Below are positions 57,415 to 64,000 of a stretch of DNA of 64,000 bases, piece after piece. The position numbers and the translations under genes are program-made. The number at the start of each line of letters is the position of its first letter. The first letter of the stretch is position 1. The notes below the pieces were generated by a model. It did not search any database, was not told the DNA's origin, and worked only from the letters and a program-made list of their open reading frames with translations. The stretch is from Terana coerulea (Eukaryota; Basidiomycota; Agaricomycetes; Polyporales; Phanerochaetaceae), in the NCBI GenBank assembly GCA_024811115.1, contig JAKOGH010000733.1, forward strand, positions 124,001-188,000, in the 5' to 3' direction.

Positions 57415-57792
57415 CTATAGGCCTGGGTGGACCGAGAGCAGAATTCCGAGCAAGACGATGACGGACGTGAGACTGCATGTCACCCGCACCCACTCAAGTA
57501 CCCTTTGACAGCATTTGAAGCCAGTTGCTTCGTACAGCAGTATGTTGCTACGCAAGCGTTGGTTGGTGATTTGCAAAGGGAATAAGCACTCGTACGTACC
57601 GGCTGCGAGACCTCCGGGAGCCGTCTCTGACGATAGTCTGTGCGTCATCGCTGCGCTTTCATCTGTCTTCCCCGTCAAGCCTTCCCCGTATCCTGGTGAC
57701 GAGCGGTCGAAGAGTGAAGAGCCGCGAAGGCACCGGTAGACGTGGGGTCGGATCAGCTGGTTGAATGCGTCGACGGCTTCGAGCGTGGTCAA
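57415..57792 (-). CDS. Hypothetical small ORF with C-terminal hydrophobic segment
   Basis: 125 codons from MTTLEAVDAFNQLIRPHVYR to SVIVLLGILLSVHPGL. The last 25 residues could form one membrane helix. No family recognised, no promoter seen, and an internal GTACGT...GTAG pair could be an intron. It may be a spurious frame. Confidence 0.25.
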   Translation of the reverse strand: MTTLEAVDAFNQLIRPHVYRCLRGSSLFDRSSPGYGEGLTGKTDESAAMTHRLSSETAPGGLAAGTYECLFPLQITNQRLRSNILLYEATGFKCCQRVLEWVRVTCSLTSVIVLLGILLSVHPGL

Positions 57793-60055
57793 AAGAGGGA
57801 GTCCAGCGTTTTAAAAGACCAGGACGACGATGAGGCGAGATCGAGTCGAGTGTTGCCTCAGGAATGCGGGGGGAAAGTAGCGCAAGCTACCAGTGCTGCT
57901 CAGCAGCCGCGAAACCAACGTTCAGCCATTAAACCAAGTTGAGGAAACTATTCTTCCAGGATATGTCCTCGTCCTCGACCGAGGTGAACTGTCATGCATC
58001 ATGACCACCGAAGCGCACTCGCGGCATTCCTGAGTTCTGACTACAGTCAATTGCCACTCTCTGAGGATCGAGGCGCGCGAGGCAGGGTCGAAAAACTGCG
58101 ATCAACGGTTCTAATGGATATCAGATAGACCGTCTCGTTCCTCGACAAGAACACGCACCGATGTTGTCTTCTTTGGATTAATTATGGGAGCGCGTCCCGG
58201 ACGCGGAGTACGCAGAAAATTGATTTACGGCATGCGAAGTGACCCGTGTCTTGACTCTGGGGCTGACAGCCCGAGCGCGCTACTGCAGGAGCGGCTCGTT
58301 GTCTCCTCAATTTTCGAATTGTCGGGTTACGGACAAATGGCACGTCGTCTGCAGTATCCAGCATGCAACGTCGTGGTCGGACACCAAAGCGCTTTGCGGC
58401 GAATAGCTTCCGAATCTTACGAAGCGCCCGTAATGTCTCGCCTGATTAGGAAGGTGTTGTCGGTCGACGCACAAAGGCCACTGAGCTTCTGCCCTCGATA
58501 TCCAAATTCGCCTCCTGGCCGTTGTCGAGAATCAGCTCCCAGACCGCAAGTTCACTTTAATAAACACGTACAAGTGCATCGCACTTCCTTGATTGGAGTT
58601 TGTTTGTGAACAAAGCCATGCCCGAACGAACAATACCATGCCGCGGCGGCCGCGCCCTATCGACTTCTCCCGCAGTTGAAGGGTGGTCGTACCTGTACGG
58701 CATCCAATAGCACAGAGTCATTTGTTCTACCGCACATGTTCCTCCAGACAGCCTGGGACGGTGTGGCACGGAGAATGTCATTGGCTGGTCTTGTCCAATG
58801 GGCGAGCCCGTTGTAGCTGAGCCTCGTGACTGCATGCTTCCCAGGCCGACCATGGCCATCAGGTCGCTGACAGACCTGCCCAGCCATCTCGCCATGTCGG
58901 AGGAAAAACATGCCTAGAGGAGGCAAGGGGAAGATCAGTCCTGATGGTACCGCCGTTCAACAAGCTATTGAGTTTTACGCGTATGATCGCATACCAAGTG
59001 CACAGTTGCGGGTTAACCTAAAATCCCGCGGCAGATCAGCTGTGGCAGACGCAGTATACAACGGCATACGTACCTGAGTCAATTGACGAGCTCCAAAATC
59101 TGTCTCAAGGTCGGGAAAACGTCAGGGAGGCCCCACTCCCATGCACTCGTGCAGGTCGTTCCTTGCAGCGCGTCGGCGACAAGTCCGCTGGTTGCGATGG
59201 TGTCGGGATATGGCAGCTTGCAATCCGATCGTCCTGGGCCATGTCGGCGATTCTCCGGTGTCCCAAAACCACTCACGGACGTGGAAAGCTTGAGCATGTT
59301 GGAGGCTTAGCTCCAGGCGGCGCGACACTTTCCATTCCTAATGTTGCGCGGTATCTGTCTTCGCTGACCTGATGTCTCGCAGCCGGCGGGAGGCAGCAGG
59401 TGGGGACAGAGTGGCTGTATACAGATGATGCCGATCATCCACGGGACAGACGTTACTGAATGGGCGACGACTCTCTCCAAGAATTGGATGGGTGCGCTCC
59501 CATGGTACCAACGTGCTGCTGTCTAGACTGTGAGACAGGCGTTTCAGAGGCGCTTTCGATCCGTGAAGAATTGATCGCGTACTTCATTTCATTAAACTAT
59601 TGGTCAGCCTCGCCGCGCATCCGCCCCGGAGAAGCAACGGGATGGGCAGGGCCTACGCTCTCGAGCTCGAATCTCTGCGTCTGCGCGAGGAGTCTAGGTC
59701 AGTAAAATGAACGGCGGCCGAGTCGAGAGCAGCCATCCTCGGGAATATCACTCGAATTGGGAATAATTGGGTCGCACATCGCCAGTTACGTTGTCCCTGA
59801 CGATGGCTTAGAGCGGGCGTCCGGGGATACCTGGTAGAAAGAGCATTGTAATGTTAGTACTTTCGCGCCGAACATTTGACATGTCTGATCACACCTACCG
59901 CGCATGGTATCAGACCCACACCAGGTCGCGGTCTCTTGGCGAGACGTAAGTGGCTTGCGCGCGGACCACCGCGCCCCGGCCTGGTGCCGCGACGCTGGCC
60001 GCAGGCTTGACCTGTTTGATGGGCCATATGTACTTGATGGTAATCGAGCCTGTGG
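57793..60055. other. gene-poor stretch, no gene seen
   Basis: Short frames on both strands without domains. The hydrophobin promoter begins at the right end. Confidence 0.4.
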
Positions 60056-60068
60056 AAACATATAAAAG
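60056..60068 (+). promoter_or_regulatory. TATA box of the hydrophobin gene
   Basis: AAACATATAAAAGCC lies about 85-90 nt upstream of the hydrophobin ATG at 60150, a strong canonical TATA element. Confidence 0.65.
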
Positions 60069-60149
60069 CCTCGGTAAGGTTACTTTGGACAGCAGCTCGA
60101 GCCGCCTCAACACTCAGCTACTTCCAAGTCCCTCAACACAGTCTCCAAG

Positions 60150-60679
60150 ATGTTCCCTCGCGCCGCAGTCACCTTGTTGTACACCCTGCTTGCCCTCTCC
60201 GTCCTTGCGGTCGCCACCCCATGGAACGTCCCGCCCACGACGACCAAGCCCAGCCCGACCACGATCACGATCACCAAGACCGCGACCGCTCCGACGGTCA
60301 CGGTGACCTCCCCGGGAGACTGCAGCGTCGGCTCCATCCAATGCTGCAACACTGTCGAGAGTGTGAGTTCATACATGTAGTATTATAGTAATTTTTCACT
60401 TACACACGACGGGATTTTAGGCTAGCTCGGCTGGTGTCGGTGTCATCCTCGGCCTGCTGGGCATCGTTCTGAGCGACCTCACTGCCCTCGTTGGACTGGG
60501 CTGCTCCCCTATCAGCGTCATCGGCGTCGGTAGCGGCAGCGCTTGCGACGCTCATCCCGTCTGCTGCCAGAACAACAGCGTGGTAAGTGCAAGCTATTCA
60601 ACACCCATAACATGCGAAGACTAACCTGTAATAACAGGGCGGTCTCATCTCCATCGGCTGCATTCCTATCATTTTGTAG
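60150..60679 (+). CDS. Class I hydrophobin
   Basis: Small secreted amphipathic protein that coats hyphae and spores and self-assembles at air-water interfaces. The ATG at 60150 gives the leader [20 protein letters not shown], then a Thr/Pro-rich stretch ([20 protein letters not shown]). The eight-cysteine pattern is complete: C-SVGSIQ-CC before a hydrophobic Leu/Gly segment, GLGC, then C-DAHPV-CC and a final C in SIGCIPIIL. Two introns, at about 60361-60420 and 60583-60637. Splicing gives about 138 residues, typical for class I. Stop 60677-60679. Confidence 0.95.
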
Positions 60680-61334
60680 GCACGCATGGGATTCTGCACA
60701 AGGGGTCAGAGGGATCACAGCTTTGCTTGGGGTTGATTGGGTCTCGAACTTACCGAAATAACCACAAAAGTCGAATGTATTTGGGATGTTGTTTTATTTA
60801 TTCTGGTATGAAGATGTTTGTACACGCCGAGATTTTACGGAAGCACTTGAGCTGACCGAGTCCATGGGAGGACTGAACTTCAATTTGAGGCCAAGCTGAC
60901 CTGTCTTGAAGCCTAAAGAAGGGCACACATTAACTGCCGATGGAAAGCCGACGAAATGCCTTGTGTTCCTGGTGCGGCAGTCATATAGCACGCATCGTAC
61001 CACTTGCAAACACGTGCTCGCTTCAGAGCCATAATCCAGCGACCAGGATTGAAGGACGCGGTAGACGGTAAGCACCGTGACACCTAGCGGCATTCGGGGA
61101 AATAATATATACACATGTTCACATTTCGCATGGACAAATACTTGTACAACTGCACACAAGTTATCAGTACCAATGCATAAGCCAATGACGGACGCGTAGA
61201 CAAACCAAAATAGTACGTGAGCCTGCGATGACCGTACAACAACTTGGATTATACACAATGATACAGACATTCCTACAGTCCACTATCTGCATTAGTTTCA
61301 GCAACTTCCAGGAAAATCGGAGGCTCACTGACCA
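60680..61334. other. intergenic between convergent genes
   Basis: A minus frame of 158 codons (60794-61270) has no domain or splice support; nothing else seen. Confidence 0.4.
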
Positions 61335-61888
61335 TCATCCAATCCTCTCCGATTTACCCTCGTAGCCCTCCCATTTTCCCACATCGTCATGGATATCCAG
61401 TATTCTCCATGGATAGAATATATGCGCAGTCGGCTTGACCACGTCCCACTGCTCGACCTTGCCACTGTGTGGATCCCGCTTGAGCTGGCCGCCCCAGACG
61501 CTCCAGGACTTGGCCGTAGAGTTGTACGACGCGACGGTGGCGCCGCAGTTCTTGCAGCGGAAGCGCGTCTTGTGCGGCTTGCTCTCGACCGGGTACAGAT
61601 CGAGCTTGGCTTCGTGCGGTTCTTCGTGCGTCCACCGGAAGTGGTCCTCACGGAAGTGTAGCGTGAGCACGAACGGACAGCCTGATCGCGCTCGTTAGCG
61701 CATTCATAAACATGGATACTGTGAGGCACGATGCGAAGCGACGTACCAGTGAGGCGCTGGCAGATGGTGCAGTGGCAGTACGCACTTAGAGTCGGCTTAT
61801 CATGGATGCTGTACGAGACGGCCTTGCAATAGCAGCTGCCCTCAACTGGGGTTGCAAGGGGCGGATCGGTCGCCAGAAGATCTGCCAT
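61335..61888 (-). CDS. GFA/CENP-V family zinc protein
   Basis: Glutathione-dependent formaldehyde-activating enzyme fold. The ATG at 61886-61888 gives MADLLATDPPLATPVEGSCY, and the zinc site GSCYCKAVSY and AYCHCTICQRLTG follows. After an intron (about 61683-61745) come CPFVLTLHFREDHFRW and the second zinc site RFRCKNCGATVASYN. The C-terminus is WRILDIHDDVGKWEGYEGKS. About 160 residues; stop 61335-61337. The family includes enzymes handling S-hydroxymethylglutathione, but most fungal members are uncharacterised, so substrate is open. Confidence 0.9.
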
Positions 61889-62132
61889 AATCTTGTGGTG
61901 CGACACACAACGCCAGTATTATACTCAGTGCGAGTCAGTATAGGCGAGGAACTTCACCTCAAGCACACATCCAATCAGGATGACAACTTTCCTCTATGTG
62001 TGAATGAGCCATGGATACACGAATAATCTCACACGTACTGGAGTGGAAGACAGCGGTGCACCGGTCGGAGCAGAGTCCGACAGCCTGAGTTGTGTATTTT
62101 GGAATCTATTTTGGAGCATTATATATCAGCCA

Positions 62133-62206
62133 GGGTCGATGGCGTAGTTGGTTATCGCATCTGTCTAACACACAGAAGGTCCTCAGTTCGAGCCTGGGTC
62201 GACTCA
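62133..62206 (+). tRNA. tRNA-Val(AAC)
   Basis: Acceptor GGGTCGA/TCGACTC plus A (one G-T pair), D-arm GCGTAGTTGGTTATCGC, anticodon stem TCTGT/ACAGA around CTAACAC with anticodon AAC, T-arm CTCAG TTCGAGC CTGGG. No intron. A T-run (AACTTTTTG) follows as terminator. Confidence 0.92.
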
Positions 62207-62222
62207 TAACTCTCCTGACTTT

Positions 62223-62229
62223 AACTTTT
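62223..62229 (+). terminator. Pol III terminator after tRNA-Val
   Basis: A run of five T in AACTTTTTGTC about 17-20 nt after the tRNA 3' end. Confidence 0.6.
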
Positions 62230-62434
62230 TGTCACAATTTGAGTGGGTAAAACTTTCGAATAAAAATTTGTGCAAGTCCTTAAGGCTTAGTCCCAACTTT
62301 GCCCTATTTTCTTATGTGGTCAGCCTTTTAGTATAAGTAAACTAGCCAGCGATTGAATGTGGACTCGAACGTTTACATATTTAGCCGGCAGAGTTAGCTC
62401 ATGGAAAATACTACTGGAGAAAATTGACTTGTAA

Positions 62435-62518
62435 TCCCTGGTAGTATATCGGTTAGTACACGCGCCTGTCACTGCTAATCGCGCGCGCGAAAGCGGGGTT
62501 CGACTCCCCGCCAGGGAG
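62435..62518 (+). tRNA. tRNA-Asp(GUC) with intron, copy 2
   Basis: Same mature sequence as the minus-strand copy at 38556-38638, but the intron after the anticodon starts CTGCTAATCG. All stems pair. A T-run (GTTTTTTTCG, about 62539-62545) follows as terminator. Confidence 0.92.
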
Positions 62519-63188
62519 TATTGGCTGCGTCGACAATGTTTTTTTCGCTGCTCAGCTGACATTACACAAGCAACAACCCACTCGTCAGTCGTGAACACTA
62601 AAGCACGTTGAGTCCCGACTAAGTATATCGCAGTCGAGGACAGTGCATGCCAAAGATCTATAAGCACCAAAACAAGCCACAGATGCCACCCGGATAACTT
62701 TGACCTACTCAGATTTCGTCTTGAATCATCCACCGGACACCGCGTAAAGCAACGCAGCGCCATGTACACCTACGATAACACCGAGCTTGGTCGGCAAAGG
62801 ACCTGCCTCATATAAGTATATCCACGCGTACCTGACGTTGCAGCTGCACATGGTCTGCACCTGCGAACTTCTCAAAACCAACACCATGGCCAGACAGACT
62901 AGATACAAAGCAACGACATTCAATTTCCATTCATATGCACCATAACTAGCGAGCGATAAATCCTACGCAGGGAGACCTGGGGGCAAAACGCGACAGCAGC
63001 GAGACAAAAACATGATACAAGAACGACGAATGACGACAGGAGGAAAAGATCCAGAGATTTACGTGAAGATATACTATACAGATCGGCATAGGGATGAGAT
63101 GACCGATGCAGTTCGAAAGAGTCCACAAAGAAGAAAAAGTGAAGGAGAGACGCGTGGGTATCACTGACAGCCTATATACACACGCCGC
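62519..63188. other. intergenic, no gene seen
   Basis: Minus-strand short frames with hydrophobic stretches (62726-62923 starting MNVVALYLVCLAMVLVL) lack further support. Confidence 0.4.
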
Positions 63189-64000
63189 TCACACCGCGCT
63201 CATGCGGCGGGCACCCTTGACTGCCGGCGCACCGTGACAGGGGGCTTGGACGCCGACGTACGGCGCTCCCCGCGTCGCGACGTAGGACTCTCGGTCGAAG
63301 GCGCAACATACGCTGACGGCGGCGCGCTCGATGGTCCTGCCACAGGCACAGCGAGGTGCGACGACGAGGACGACGGGAGCGGAAGGGAGTGGTGGCACAG
63401 GTGCCGCGGCCGCGCATGGGAATGTGACGCCGTACCGTGAAGCAGAACTCGGGCTGGAGGTGCTCGTCGCGACCGTGGTGTGCGCACGCAAACGCCCATG
63501 CATCGCACTCTGCGCCTGCAACACACCGCCCGATGCCGTGCGCGCCGCTGCTGGCCGCTTGCCCATCGCGCCGTCCGAGGCACCGACGACCTGGATGTAG
63601 GGCACAATGTCGGGCGCAGGCGTGCCGCTTTCGATGAGCGCTGCGAGGCGTGCGTGCTTGCGTGCTTCAGCGAGGAAGATGTGCGCACCCGCGATGGGCG
63701 GTGCAGGCGACAGGCGGATCTCGGCGAGTGATGGGTTCGTCGAGATCTCGAGCAGTGCAGTGTTCCATGCCGCAGGCAGTTGCGCCTGAACGATCCTAAG
63801 CGAAGGCGCCTTCGCCAAGGCGGCGACAAAGTTGTGCACGCCTGAAGTGGGGGACGGGGAGGTAGAGGGGTCGGGTCGGCGATCGATGCCTTCGGACCTG
63901 AAGGCAAGCGGAAGTCGACGTTGACACATTCCTATGAAGGATGAATTGTTATTGAGCGAAACAGGTACGACTGACAGTGTGCACGTACTAGTGATGTCCA
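63189..64000 (-). CDS. 3' part of a gene leaving the window; LRR-like protein
   Basis: Two exons are visible: 63989-64000 at the edge and 63189-63931. They are separated by an intron with a GTACGT donor and a TTCATAG acceptor. The N-terminal part lies beyond the window. The visible chain has leucine-rich-repeat-like segments (LRIVQAQLPAAWNTALLEIS, TNPSLAEIRLSP) and EARKHARLAALIESGTPAPD. A long Ala/Ser/Pro-rich tail then contains CACGRTIERAAVSVCC. This layout resembles fungal F-box/LRR proteins, but no F-box can be seen, so the family is a guess. Stop 63189-63191. Confidence 0.6.
   Translation of the reverse strand, partial: DITSTCTLSVVPVSLNNNSSFIGMCQRRLPLAFRSEGIDRRPDPSTSPSPTSGVHNFVAALAKAPSLRIVQAQLPAAWNTALLEISTNPSLAEIRLSPAPPIAGAHIFLAEARKHARLAALIESGTPAPDIVPYIQVVGASDGAMGKRPAAARTASGGVLQAQSAMHGRLRAHTTVATSTSSPSSASRYGVTFPCAAAAPVPPLPSAPVVLVVAPRCACGRTIERAAVSVCCAFDRESYVATRGAPYVGVQAPCHGAPAVKGARRMSAV

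Overview
The window looks like nuclear DNA of a wood-decay agaricomycete (basidiomycete, most like Polyporales). Almost every gene is split by short GT-AG introns of about 45-80 nt. The gene content fits: a class I hydrophobin, a CBM1-linked GH10 xylanase, a GH12 endoglucanase, two DUF6533 seven-helix proteins typical of these fungi, and a CPL1-like secreted cysteine-rich protein. tRNA genes carry introns next to the anticodon.

Layout. 0.65-38.2 kb is mostly ordinary gene-bearing DNA. It holds an agmatinase-family ureohydrolase (-), a MATE transporter (+), GH12 (-), a tRNA-Ala relic, a Rieske/DUF455 fusion protein (+), the DNA polymerase epsilon catalytic subunit (-, 7 kb), a tiny secreted peptide gene (-), tRNA-Ile, GH10-CBM1 xylanase (-), a stand-alone hydantoinase-B/oxoprolinase gene (+), a Lys/Ala-rich nuclear protein (-), MAP65/Ase1 (-), a membrane-anchored coiled-coil protein (+), a kinase-like protein (-), a UBR7/Mlo2-type protein (-) and Dpm1 (+). 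A tRNA-Asp and the CPL1-like gene follow at 38.5-40.8 kb.

42-56.3 kb is an accessory segment. A gene for a DUF6533 protein is present twice in direct orientation (42.3 and 54.6 kb). The roughly 10 kb between the copies has no gene I recognise. It holds a 67-bp minisatellite, a 35-bp tandem repeat with a distant relative, dispersed GC-rich cassettes, and several runs that look like exons with good splice sites. 56.3-60.1 kb is also gene-poor.

60.1-64 kb carries the hydrophobin (+), a GFA-family enzyme (-), tRNA-Val and a second tRNA-Asp, and at the right edge the 3' part of a gene (-) that runs out of the window.

Functional themes: plant cell wall attack (GH12, GH10-CBM1), secreted or surface proteins (hydrophobin, CPL1-like, small secreted peptide), housekeeping (Pol epsilon, MAP65, Dpm1, UBR7), and nitrogen/thiol metabolism (agmatinase, oxoprolinase-like, GFA). 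There is no sign that neighbouring genes form a biosynthetic cluster. Exon limits were read by eye from splice signals and reading frame, so small exon boundaries may be off. The strongest unexplained signals are a MITE-like inverted-repeat element with a dense GTGAC motif cluster upstream of the polymerase gene, the duplicated DUF6533 gene whose copies differ almost completely in one intron, and the repeat-rich interval between those copies.
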